Shown here in pieces: positions 1 through 7,346 of a DNA stretch of 64,000 nt. Within the stretch, counting starts at the first letter, position 1. Each line of letters opens with the position of its first letter. The notes under the pieces were generated by a model. That model was not told where the DNA came from. It made no database searches and was given only the letters and a program-made list of their open reading frames with translations. The stretch comes from JAMXLO01 sp041487355 (GTDB lineage: Bacteria > Pseudomonadota > Alphaproteobacteria > Acetobacterales > Acetobacteraceae), in assembly GCA_041487355.1 (NCBI GenBank), contig JBGPND010000003.1, positions 1-64,000 on the forward strand, given 5' to 3'. The translations under genes and the position numbers were made by a program.

Positions 1-813
1 CCGGTCCCAGGCGAAGTCGCGCAGCAACAGGTCGAGCTTGCCGGCCATGCGAGAAAGGTTGGTGTAGTGTCGGAAGCGGGATTTCCAGCCACAACCGGCC
101 ACCCGCGGCTGAGCGGGGTCGATCTCCCAGGGATGGAAATAGAATATGCCGGGCCGACGCTCCCGCTGGTTCACCAGTTCCAGCCCACGGCGGAACAGCC
201 CATACGGCAGCAGGCGGAAATAGCCACCTCCGGAGCACGGCCAGTTGCGGCCGCAGGCTCGCACGGTGGTCAGCGGTATCTCCCATAACGTCCCGCCATC
301 CGGACGGAACGGCACCCGTGGTGCATCCGGCATGCCATACAAATCGTGGCGGATCGGATTGACGCTGGAACTGTAGGCGTAGCCTGCCTCTTCCAGCACG
401 CCGAACGCCCATTGGTTGCGCGCCCCGATGGAAAACGTGGCCGCCCGATAGCCGCGGACCGGCTCGCCGCCGATATCCTCCAACAGCCGGCGGGTGCGCC
501 GGACATCGGCGCGGAAATTCGCCGGAGTCTGGGCGTCGGCGCGGGTGTGGTCGTAGCCGTGACTGGCCAGCTCATGTCCGGCAGCGACGATGCGGCGCAC
601 CATGATTGGATGGCGTTCGGCGATCCATCCCAGGGTGAAGAAGGTAGCGGTCACCCGGGCCGCGGCAAAATGCTCCAGGATGGCGTCGACATTCGCCTCC
701 ACCCGCGAGGCAAAGCCGTCCCATTGGGCGCGGCCAATGCACCGGGCAAAGGCCTGCACCTGAAAGTAGTCCTCGACATCGACCGTCATCGCATTGCGGA
801 CGGGTGAATTCAT
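1..813 (-). CDS. XrtA-associated polysaccharide deacetylase (DUF3473), 3' end outside the window
   Basis: Predicted to remove acetyl (or related) groups from the exopolysaccharide in or near the periplasm. I translated the minus strand from the ATG at 813. The NodB-type metal-site motif TVDVEDY is close to the N-terminus, ATFFTLGW and the HELASHGYDH histidine motif follow, and the C-terminal part has the FYFHPWEID and RFRHYTNL motifs typical of the DUF3473 subfamily linked to exosortase A. The 271 visible residues are close to the family length of about 280, so only a few residues are off the edge. Its ATG overlaps the stop of the upstream ATPase gene by 4 bp (ATGA), so the two are translationally coupled. 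The exosortase gene is usually nearby and is expected beyond the left edge. Confidence 0.9.
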   Translation of the reverse strand, partial: MNSPVRNAMTVDVEDYFQVQAFARCIGRAQWDGFASRVEANVDAILEHFAAARVTATFFTLGWIAERHPIMVRRIVAAGHELASHGYDHTRADAQTPANFRADVRRTRRLLEDIGGEPVRGYRAATFSIGARNQWAFGVLEEAGYAYSSSVNPIRHDLYGMPDAPRVPFRPDGGTLWEIPLTTVRACGRNWPCSGGGYFRLLPYGLFRRGLELVNQRERRPGIFYFHPWEIDPAQPRVAGCGWKSRFRHYTNLSRMAGKLDLLLRDFAWDR

Positions 814-1790
814 CGGTCGGCCACGGCGCTCAGCAGATCGAGCACGCGGCGGAACACCTTTTCCTGCCTGACCGCGACCTGTTCCAGCGCCTCGATGCGC
901 CGCACCAGCGCGTCTGTGTTCAGCGACGGGGCAGCGAGCGGGATTGGCGACGGTTGCGGCGCCGCAAGCCCGGCACCGAGGTCCTGGTTCAGCTCGCCGG
1001 CCGTGGTCTCCACCATCGGTCCGGTGATCGTATGGGTCTCCTCGATGGCGCCGTAGAGGAGCACGCGCGAGCAGAGCGTGTTGATCCGTCGCGGGATGCC
1101 ATCGGTGTAGCGGAACACGTAGGCGAAGGCGGCATCCTCCCAGCGCGGATCACCGGACCAGCCAACTCGTTTCAACCGATGCTCGATATACGCACGGGTC
1201 TCCGCCTCGGTGAGCGGCCCCAGGTGGTAGGAGGCGAGAATGCGCTGGCGGAGCTGCTCGAGGTCCGGGTTCGCCATGGTGGCACGGAACTGCGGCTGGC
1301 CGAGCAGGATGGTCTGCACCGAGGCGCGACCATCGACCGTGATGTTGGACAGCATGCGCAGCTCTTCGAGGGCCGCCATCGGCAGGTTCTGCACCTCGTC
1401 GACCACCAGCAGACAGCGGCGCCCGGCGGCGCGCTGGTCACGCGCCATGCGCTCGAAACGGCGCAGCAGGGTCGCCTTGTCGGCCCCGCCGTCGTCGGGC
1501 ACACCGAAATTGGCCACCGCGAGACGGAGCAGGTCGTCGCCGGAGATCCGCGTGGTGACGATGCGAGCCATGACGTAGCTGTTCCGGTCGAGCTGCGACC
1601 AGAGCTGCTCGACCAGGGTGGTCTTCCCGGCGCCCACCTCGCCGGTGATGACGATAAAACCTTCCTCCTGGGCCAAGCCATAGACCAGGTGCGCGATTGC
1701 GCGGCTGTGCCCGCTCGAGCCGAAGAAGAACCGGCTGTCAGGGGTCAACTGAAAGGGGATAGCCGACAGGTTGTAATATTTCTCGTACAC
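810..1790 (-). CDS. XrtA-associated ExeA-like AAA ATPase
   Basis: This is a cytoplasmic P-loop ATPase of 326 residues, matching the ATPase that accompanies exosortase A/polysaccharide loci (ExeA/GspA-like). The Walker A motif GEVGAGKTTL lies at about residues 50-60. A Walker B-like LLVVDEVQNL is near residue 125, followed by the sensor region ILLGQPQFR. The N-terminus MYEKYYNLSAIPFQLTPD is the standard beginning of this family and supports the start. The C-terminal tail is coiled and probably contacts a partner. It lies between the beta-barrel-like protein gene (9 bp upstream) and the deacetylase gene (4-bp overlap) in one minus-strand operon. The exact role is unknown in the family; coupling ATP hydrolysis to assembly of the export apparatus is the usual guess. 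Confidence 0.92.
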   Translation of the reverse strand: MYEKYYNLSAIPFQLTPDSRFFFGSSGHSRAIAHLVYGLAQEEGFIVITGEVGAGKTTLVEQLWSQLDRNSYVMARIVTTRISGDDLLRLAVANFGVPDDGGADKATLLRRFERMARDQRAAGRRCLLVVDEVQNLPMAALEELRMLSNITVDGRASVQTILLGQPQFRATMANPDLEQLRQRILASYHLGPLTEAETRAYIEHRLKRVGWSGDPRWEDAAFAYVFRYTDGIPRRINTLCSRVLLYGAIEETHTITGPMVETTAGELNQDLGAGLAAPQPSPIPLAAPSLNTDALVRRIEALEQVAVRQEKVFRRVLDLLSAVADR

Positions 1791-1799
1791 GGTGCTGCG

Positions 1800-3509
1800 T
1801 CAGAACTGCTTGCTGATACCGACTATGAACAGGTTCTGGTAGATGCTTTGACCGGGCGTCGGCGAAATCCGGTCGAAGTAAGCATAGCGCATGCTGGTGG
1901 CCAGAGTCTGGCTTATCAGATACTGCAACGAGACATTGGCGCCCACGGATTGTTGCGTGCCGGTCGTGGCTACATGGCTCGTGCTGTAGGAGATGCTGGA
2001 GTTCAGCGTCAGGTCCTCGCTGAACTGGTGCGCCCAGTTCACGAACCCGGTCTTGGCCTGGCTGGTCGCGCCCACCGGCGGTGGCGGTATGCTGAAGGGG
2101 CTGGTGGCGAAGCTGGTCGGGGCGGTGGCGACCGTCGTTTGCTGGGTGAACTGAAGCGAGACAGAAATCTGGTCGCGGTCCAGCACGGTGCTCGCAGTGA
2201 TGGTGAGGGTCTTGGTGCGGAACAATCCCGACTGGACACCGAGGGCGCCGTTGCCGATGAACAGCGGGGCGCCGGTCTGGCTGTCCACCACGTTGCCGGT
2301 CGAATCGAGCGAGGCGAGGTCGAGCTGGCTCTGGATGTTCTGAAGGTCGCTCTGCAGCCCTGTATTGTACCGGGCACTGATCCGGGTCCGCGTGGTCAGT
2401 GCGTACGAGGCGTCGAGCTGGATCGAGTTCGCGCCGTTCTTGTGGCCATAGCCGATCGTGATCTGACTGTCCGGGTTGGGCGTGAGCGTCGTGCCGAAAC
2501 CCCACACCGCGTCGTTGATGCGGGTTGGCGGGGTGCCGCCGAAGCGGAGGCTTTCATAGCCCAGCTCGCCGTAAACGTTAATTTCCCTGTTCACGGCGTA
2601 GCCAAGCCGGTTGACGAAGGTGTTCTGCGAGGAGTTGCGGTTGACGCCGGAGCCGCTGCCCTGGCTCGAATTCGCCACCACGAGGTCGCGGAAAGGCGCA
2701 AACCGCTCGCCGGTTTCGAACTGTGCCACCTCCTGGCTGACGGTACTGTGCTGGCTCGTGCCGCCGGTCGGAAAGAAGAGAGGGATAAGGCTGCTCTTGT
2801 TGGTAAAGCTCGACTGGTTGAACTCGTAGCCGAGCTTCGCCGTGCCGGTCTCGCCGAAGCGGTGCAACAGGTAGGGTGAGACCGAGAAACTGTTGCTTTG
2901 GGTCTGGTTCTGCTTGGACAGGCCGACAGTGCCAATACCGCCAAGCGCCGGATTGAGCTGTGGCGTGACGCCGAGGCCAAGAGCACCGAAGCCGCTCGCC
3001 GTCGGTGTCGCCCCTGCGACGGCCCTTGCATCGACGAAGAACTCATCCGGGATCACCGTGAACAAGCCGGTACCGACGAGCTGCTGGGTGATGCCGTTCT
3101 GCGAGGGAGTCCTGGCGTCCATCCGGAACTGTGGCGCCCAGTTCAGCCTGAGCTGGGCATTGGGGACATCACCGAACACCGAGATGCCGGGCGTGACGAC
3201 GGTTATGAGGTCCCAGCGGCGGTTGGTTGGGCTCTGCAGGACGTTGTCCGTGAACATTTCCTGGCCGCTGATCTGCGGTGAGATCGTCCAGCCGCCGCCT
3301 GCCGCGGCGGCGGCACCGAAGCCCGACTGCAATTGAAGCTGGTGGTGCAGGTCCGACTCGCTTGGTGTTGGGGTGCTGGAGACAGCCGAAGGGTTCGATG
3401 GGTCCGACGCTGGAAATGCCGCTGCCATCCTCGTCCCCAGCAGACATCCGAATGCAACGGCCCAGGTAAGGCGCGCCGGCGAGCGGAGCGGGACGGTCGC
3501 GACACCCAT
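1800..3509 (-). CDS. XrtA/PEP-CTERM-associated outer-membrane beta-barrel-like protein
   Basis: A 569-residue secreted protein of the TIGR03016-like family found in exosortase-A polysaccharide loci, presumed to be the outer-membrane component (a Wza/AlgE-like partner). A signal peptide (hydrophobic AVAFGCLLGT, cleavage near AAA/FPA) precedes a long region of alternating amphipathic strands rich in Gln, Ser, Thr, Asn and aromatic residues. It ends in Phe (VGISKQF), which is characteristic of outer-membrane barrels. The open frame continues upstream into the kinase gene. I chose the internal ATG at 3509 because it directly begins a signal peptide, follows a purine-rich GGGGCAGG, and gives a 29-bp gap instead of a long overlap. 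The porin role is inferred from topology. Confidence 0.85.
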   Translation of the reverse strand: MGVATVPLRSPARLTWAVAFGCLLGTRMAAAFPASDPSNPSAVSSTPTPSESDLHHQLQLQSGFGAAAAAGGGWTISPQISGQEMFTDNVLQSPTNRRWDLITVVTPGISVFGDVPNAQLRLNWAPQFRMDARTPSQNGITQQLVGTGLFTVIPDEFFVDARAVAGATPTASGFGALGLGVTPQLNPALGGIGTVGLSKQNQTQSNSFSVSPYLLHRFGETGTAKLGYEFNQSSFTNKSSLIPLFFPTGGTSQHSTVSQEVAQFETGERFAPFRDLVVANSSQGSGSGVNRNSSQNTFVNRLGYAVNREINVYGELGYESLRFGGTPPTRINDAVWGFGTTLTPNPDSQITIGYGHKNGANSIQLDASYALTTRTRISARYNTGLQSDLQNIQSQLDLASLDSTGNVVDSQTGAPLFIGNGALGVQSGLFRTKTLTITASTVLDRDQISVSLQFTQQTTVATAPTSFATSPFSIPPPPVGATSQAKTGFVNWAHQFSEDLTLNSSISYSTSHVATTGTQQSVGANVSLQYLISQTLATSMRYAYFDRISPTPGQSIYQNLFIVGISKQF

Positions 3510-3538
3510 CAGCCCTGCCCCATTGCCGCGACGAAAAC

Positions 3539-4528
3539 TCAGGATGAGTAGTAGTTGGAATAGGCTCCGAAAGTATAGCGAGTCGACACCTGCACCTTGT
3601 TGAGCAGCAGCATCACCATCGGGCACGCCTGGATGAGATCAAGCGCCGCCTCGACTTCGTCGCGCTGGGTCCGCTCGGCCTCGACGACAAACAGGATCTG
3701 GCCGACGACCGGCGCAAGGGCGGCCGGATCGCTGGTCGAGAGGCAGGGCGGCGCGTCCAGGATCAGCAGCCGGTCGGAAAAGCGGCGGCCGAGGCTCTGG
3801 ATCAGTTGCGTCATATCCCGGCCGGCGAACAGCTCGGAACTTCGGCTCCGCTCCTGGCCCACCGGCAGGATGGAGAGATGCTCAATCGCGGTCCTGAGTA
3901 TGACCTCGGCGGGATCCATCGATGGGTTCGCCGCGAGGTCGAGCACGCCAGGAGCATCGGCGAGGCCGAGCGCCTGGCAGAGCGAATCACGCTTGGAATC
4001 GCTATCGACGAGCAGGACGTGGTGGTCGCCTTGCAACGCGATGCTGCCGGCGAGATTGAGTGATGTGAAGCTCTTGCCCTCGCCCGGCCTCGCGCTGGTC
4101 ACCATCAGCAGGTTGGACGTTCCGGCCTCCGCCGTGGCGGCAAATGCGGCGCGCAGGATCTGCCGTTGCGCCAAGCGGAACTCCTCGGAGATGCGGCTGC
4201 GACCGCGCGTCCAGTCGAACAGGCCGGCACGTTCAAGGGCAGCCATGTCGATGACCGGTCGCTCCGCCACCTGTGGCGGCTCGGCTGCTTGCTCCACCTG
4301 CACCAGTGGCGCCTCGGCCACCAGCGGTTCGCCGGCCAGGGGTACAGACTCTTGGGCGGGAGCAGGCGGAATGCCGGCGCCCGGCGGGATCGGGGGTGAG
4401 GATCGCGGCGGGGCTACCGGGCTGCGGTCCGGCTCCAGCAGTTGGGCCGCCGAACCTTCGAGCACGCCGGCCTGCAGCAGCCGTTCGGCCGCCCGCTCAA
4501 CCAGATGCATCGGCTTCGGACCGACCAT
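3539..4528 (-). CDS. XrtA-associated tyrosine autokinase (BY-kinase)
   Basis: This is a cytoplasmic bacterial tyrosine kinase of 329 residues (CpsD/Wzc-C/EpsG-like; TIGR03018-like), which normally works with the chain-length protein encoded directly upstream. An N-terminal Pro-rich linker of about 90 residues precedes the ATPase. The Walker A motif is SARPGEGKSFTS, Walker A' is LLVDSDSK and Walker B is LLILDAPP. The C-terminus carries the tyrosine-bearing tail TFGAYSNYYSS, the probable autophosphorylation cluster. Its ATG (4526-4528) abuts the stop of the chain-length gene with no spacer. In related systems, cycles of phosphorylation and dephosphorylation set polymer length and export; this is transferred from the family, not shown here. 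Confidence 0.93.
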   Translation of the reverse strand: MVGPKPMHLVERAAERLLQAGVLEGSAAQLLEPDRSPVAPPRSSPPIPPGAGIPPAPAQESVPLAGEPLVAEAPLVQVEQAAEPPQVAERPVIDMAALERAGLFDWTRGRSRISEEFRLAQRQILRAAFAATAEAGTSNLLMVTSARPGEGKSFTSLNLAGSIALQGDHHVLLVDSDSKRDSLCQALGLADAPGVLDLAANPSMDPAEVILRTAIEHLSILPVGQERSRSSELFAGRDMTQLIQSLGRRFSDRLLILDAPPCLSTSDPAALAPVVGQILFVVEAERTQRDEVEAALDLIQACPMVMLLLNKVQVSTRYTFGAYSNYYSS

Positions 4529-6124
4529 TCAGATCAAGGCCGCGGAGCGGAGGATGTGGACCATGAGTCCCCCGTAGACCACTACCAGCGCCATGACCGC
4601 TACTCCGAAGCGCATTGTCAGCAGAAACCGCTGCAGGAACGGTGGCTGGCCCAGCGTCGAGATGCCGCCCAGGACCGGCAGCCCGAGACTGCGCAGATCA
4701 TCCACCGTCGAGAACGAACGGTCGAGCTGCCCGAGGAGGATGGTCAGGCCGATGCCGCCGCCCAGCCCCCCGAACAGCACGCCAGAGACCAGCAGGAGCC
4801 GATTGGGCGAGGCCGGCAGTCGCGGCACTTCCGGAGGATCGACGATCTGCAGCTTGACCTTATCGGCCTGGGTATCGGCCGCCTGGGCAATATTGGCGGA
4901 TTGCAGGCGTCCAAGAAGTTCCTCGTAGTTCTTGCGCAGCACGCTGTAGTCGCGGTCCATGTTCTGGTATTCAGCCAGCAGGCCGGGCTGCTCACGCTGG
5001 ACCTTATCGAGCCGGTCCAGAAGCTGCGCGGCCGCGGCCCTCTGCCGCTGCAACGAGGACACCGCGGTGTCCGCATCGATCAGCTTCATCTTGAGCTGGT
5101 CATAGACCGCGTTCGGGACCGAGCGCTTCGGCGTCTCCGGCGCCCCGCCGTCGGCCGACTCCGCCGCCTTCCCGGCCGCCCCACCGGCCGCCGCCCCCTG
5201 GGGCGATGCCTTCAGCGCTTCGATCAGCTTCTTCTGTGCGATGACGTCAGGATGCTGCTCGGTGTCCTTCAGCAGCAGAAACTTGAGCTGCTCCTCGGCC
5301 TCCTGCAGACGGTTCTTGCCCTGTATTGGCTGCCCCGCGGCGTTGAGCGGGCCGCGCGGCACCGGCCCACCCTCCACGACCAGCATCGTCGGCGTGTTCG
5401 CGACCTCCTGGCGCAGTGCATCGCGTTTGATGACCGCATCCTGCAGTCTTCCGTCGACGTCCCTCACCTGGTTGCGCACCGTCTCGGTCGCCGAGGTGTA
5501 GGGTTTGTCGGGGTTCAGGTCCGCGGGCAGGATGTCGGAGTACTTGGTGCGGAAATCCGCCCGTCGCTTCTCGGCCGCGCGCAACTGCTGCTCGTAGGAC
5601 GAAATCTGGTGCTCCAGAAAGCGCCGCGCATTCTCCATGTCGGTACGGCTGGTGCCTGTCGCACTCTCGACGAAAATCGTCAGCAGCGTCTGCACCACGT
5701 CGTGGGCCAGCTTAGCGCTCGGGTTCCGATAGGTGATGGTGAACAGGTTCTTGGTTTGTGGCCTCACCATGATCTCGATCGCCAGCTTTTGCAGCAACCG
5801 CTCGCGGTCGGACGGGCCGGCGACGCTGAGGTCGAGGTCGGTCTTCGAGATGAGCTTCTCGAGGTTGGGCCGGCTGAGCAGGGTGCGCTGGAGGACGTCG
5901 AGCTGGCCGTTCGGCGCGGAGTCAGCGGCCAGCCCGCGCAGCAGCGGCGTCAGGATTGCGTCGGCGTCGACATACAATCGCGCGCTCGATTCATACTGGT
6001 TCGGCACCAGATAGACGCCCACCCAGCCCAAGCCGCAGATCAGCCAGGCAATGATCACGCCGACCCAGCGGCGGCGCCAGGCCGCTCGCAGGTACTGCTC
6101 CACCAGGATGCGGATCGAATCCAT
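4529..6124 (-). CDS. XrtA-associated polysaccharide chain-length determinant (Wzz/PCP family)
   Basis: An inner-membrane co-polymerase of 531 residues (TIGR03007-like). It has an N-terminal transmembrane segment (VGVIIAWLICGLGWVGVYLV, about residues 20-40), a long periplasmic coiled-coil domain, and a C-terminal transmembrane segment preceded by the Pro-rich motif PPEVPRLPASPNR typical of Wzz proteins. A further hydrophobic stretch (VAVMALVVVYGGLMVHIL) ends the protein. It should pair with the separate tyrosine kinase encoded immediately downstream to control exopolysaccharide chain length. The gene lies 12 bp after the export lipoprotein gene in the same minus-strand operon. A low-complexity Gly/Ala stretch (QGAAAGGAAGKAAESADGG) in the periplasmic part looks like a lineage-specific insertion. 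Confidence 0.93.
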   Translation of the reverse strand: MDSIRILVEQYLRAAWRRRWVGVIIAWLICGLGWVGVYLVPNQYESSARLYVDADAILTPLLRGLAADSAPNGQLDVLQRTLLSRPNLEKLISKTDLDLSVAGPSDRERLLQKLAIEIMVRPQTKNLFTITYRNPSAKLAHDVVQTLLTIFVESATGTSRTDMENARRFLEHQISSYEQQLRAAEKRRADFRTKYSDILPADLNPDKPYTSATETVRNQVRDVDGRLQDAVIKRDALRQEVANTPTMLVVEGGPVPRGPLNAAGQPIQGKNRLQEAEEQLKFLLLKDTEQHPDVIAQKKLIEALKASPQGAAAGGAAGKAAESADGGAPETPKRSVPNAVYDQLKMKLIDADTAVSSLQRQRAAAAQLLDRLDKVQREQPGLLAEYQNMDRDYSVLRKNYEELLGRLQSANIAQAADTQADKVKLQIVDPPEVPRLPASPNRLLLVSGVLFGGLGGGIGLTILLGQLDRSFSTVDDLRSLGLPVLGGISTLGQPPFLQRFLLTMRFGVAVMALVVVYGGLMVHILRSAALI

Positions 6125-6136
6125 GAGTCGACGCCC

Positions 6137-6796
6137 TCAGAACCAGGATTGCGGGATGATCAGGGTGTCACCAGGCTGCATTTCGATGTTCTGGCTGATA
6201 TCGCCGTCCTTGATCAGGTCGTTGAGCCTGACATTGATCGACTCCTGCTTGCCGTTAGGATCGCGCCGAACGACTTCAGCACGGTTTCCCGCAGCATATT
6301 TCGTCAGCCCCTTGGTGGCGATCATCACGTCGAGCAGGGTCATGTGGTCGCGGTAGGGGATGGCAGCCGGCTCGGTCGCCTCGCCCAGCACCTTGATCTG
6401 CCGGTCGAACGGCCCAATGAACGAGCGCACGATCACCGTGACATTCGGGTCCTGGATGTATTTCTTCAGCCGCTCCTCGATATCGCGGGCGAGTTGGGTC
6501 GGCGTCCTGCCGGCGGCCGTGATGTCCTCGATCAGCGGCACCGAGATCCTGCCGTCGGGCCGCACCGAGACGCCTCCCTCGCTGAGATCGGGGTTGCGGT
6601 AGACGAACACGCTGAGCGAGTCCCCCGAACCGATCACATACTGATCGTTCGGCGTCGTGTCGGTCGGCTTCAGGTTGTCGGGCGTCCTCGCCGGTGGGCT
6701 TGCAACGACGGGCGGCTTGCTGGTCGAACAGCCAGCGGCGGACAATGCTGCAACAACCACTGCAGCACTTGAGAGGACACGCCAGTAGGAAATCAC
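6137..6796 (-). CDS. XrtA-associated exopolysaccharide export lipoprotein (Wza-like, SLBB domain)
   Basis: A secreted lipoprotein of 219 residues and the probable first gene of the minus-strand export operon. The signal peptide ends in the lipobox LSAAGC, so Cys about 23 should be lipidated. The polysaccharide export motif YVIGSGDSLSVFVYRNPDLS, the domain VRPDGRISVPLIEDITAAGRT and an SLBB-like second half (VLGEATEPAAIPYRDHMTLL) follow in the usual order (TIGR03027-like). It ends in the short tail MQPGDTLIIPQSWF. It is shorter than Wza and lacks the C-terminal outer-membrane helix, so the barrel-like protein at 1800-3509 may supply the outer-membrane channel. A tRNA-Val gene ends 38 bp upstream on the same strand. 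Confidence 0.93.
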   Translation of the reverse strand: MISYWRVLSSAAVVVAALSAAGCSTSKPPVVASPPARTPDNLKPTDTTPNDQYVIGSGDSLSVFVYRNPDLSEGGVSVRPDGRISVPLIEDITAAGRTPTQLARDIEERLKKYIQDPNVTVIVRSFIGPFDRQIKVLGEATEPAAIPYRDHMTLLDVMIATKGLTKYAAGNRAEVVRRDPNGKQESINVRLNDLIKDGDISQNIEMQPGDTLIIPQSWF

Positions 6797-6834
6797 CTTG
6801 ACTCCGAACCATTGACCCGCGGAACTGGCCGGTC

Positions 6835-6908
6835 TGGTAGGCGCGGAAGGATTCGAACCCCCTCCTCTGCCATGTAAAGGCAGCGCTCTACCACTGAGCT
6901 ACGCGCCT
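6835..6908 (-). tRNA. tRNA-Val (anticodon TAC), CCA encoded
   Basis: Read on the minus strand the sequence folds as a complete 74-nt cloverleaf. The acceptor stem AGGCGCG pairs with CGCGCCT, positions 8-9 are TA, and the D stem is GCTC/GAGC. The anticodon stem CTGCC/GGCAG has loop TTTACAT, so the anticodon is TAC (valine). The variable loop is 4 nt. The T stem GGGGG/CCTTC contains two G-T pairs around TTCGAAT. The discriminator A is followed by a genomically encoded CCA. The gene sits 38 bp upstream of the export lipoprotein start on the same strand. Confidence 0.97.
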
Positions 6909-7024
6909 TGCTCCGGTGACCGCAAGTCCGAAATCCGGCATGGCGGTCGCTCTCCAGTTTATGACACTCCTCTTACCACCGTGAGCGGCACCGGGCAATC
7001 GAGTGACTCACGAAAGTGGACTGT

Positions 7025-7067
7025 CTATTGCACGCATAAGTTGTAAAAATCTTACGCAACTATTGCA
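7025..7067. repeat. Pair of direct repeats CTATTGCA 35 bp apart
   Basis: CTATTGCA occurs at 7025-7032 and again at 7060-7067. The similarity continues to the right (CGCATAAG versus GGCAAGG). Between them lies an imperfect inverted pair, GCATAAG and CTTACGC. The shared ATTGCA core recurs in the dyad at 7149-7165. These look like regulator-binding sites upstream of the sugar-transferase promoter; the factor is unknown. Confidence 0.4.
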
Positions 7068-7148
7068 GGCAAGGGTAGTTTCCAAGAGTTAACGGCAATT
7101 TCAGAGATTAAAAGCCCTGCGCTTTCAACCATCAGGTCTCGTGCCTCA

Positions 7149-7198
7149 TGCAATGGAACATTGCAGTTTGTCCATGCCGCATTTAAAATTCTGGACAA
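7149..7198 (+). promoter_or_regulatory. Sigma-70-like promoter with overlapping dyads, upstream of the sugar transferase
   Basis: TTGCAG at 7161-7166, a 17-bp spacer and TAAAAT at 7184-7189 make a convincing -35/-10 pair, with transcription expected to start near 7196. A perfect dyad TGCAAT-ggaac-ATTGCA (7149-7165) overlaps the -35 element. A second perfect inverted pair, TTGTCCA (7168-7174) and TGGACAA (7192-7198), brackets the -10. The arrangement suggests a tightly regulated promoter with one or two operators. This is a reading of the sequence only. Confidence 0.55.
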
Positions 7199-7346
7199 GT
7201 GCCTTCGTTCCGATGCATGTCGAACCCACGACCGGGTCCGGCGGGCCGAACCGGGTGACGTCGCGCCGCGGTTGCATCTGGCTGGGTCCCGGGGCTCGAG
7301 AGGTTCGCGCGGCGACCGCAGCGGCGGGCTCCGGGGGGAGACTGGT

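Larger units (their letters stand above)
6909..7346. other. 438-bp divergent intergenic region, AT-richer than its surroundings
   Basis: No gene was found here. It separates the minus-strand tRNA/export operon from the plus-strand sugar transferase gene. The part from about 6960 to 7200 is clearly richer in A and T than the flanking coding DNA. It contains a plus-strand promoter and several repeats and dyads, listed separately. The last 140 bp return to high GC and form the sugar transferase 5' leader. Confidence 0.8.

Noticed and set aside
804..2879. A long plus-strand open frame opposite the ATPase and barrel-like genes
   Set aside because: It is antisense to well-supported genes, has low-complexity His/Arg/Gly composition and no domain. 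Such frames are common in GC-rich DNA. The same applies to the long frames at 4442-6772 (+), 37942-40788 (+) and 51640-54240 (+).
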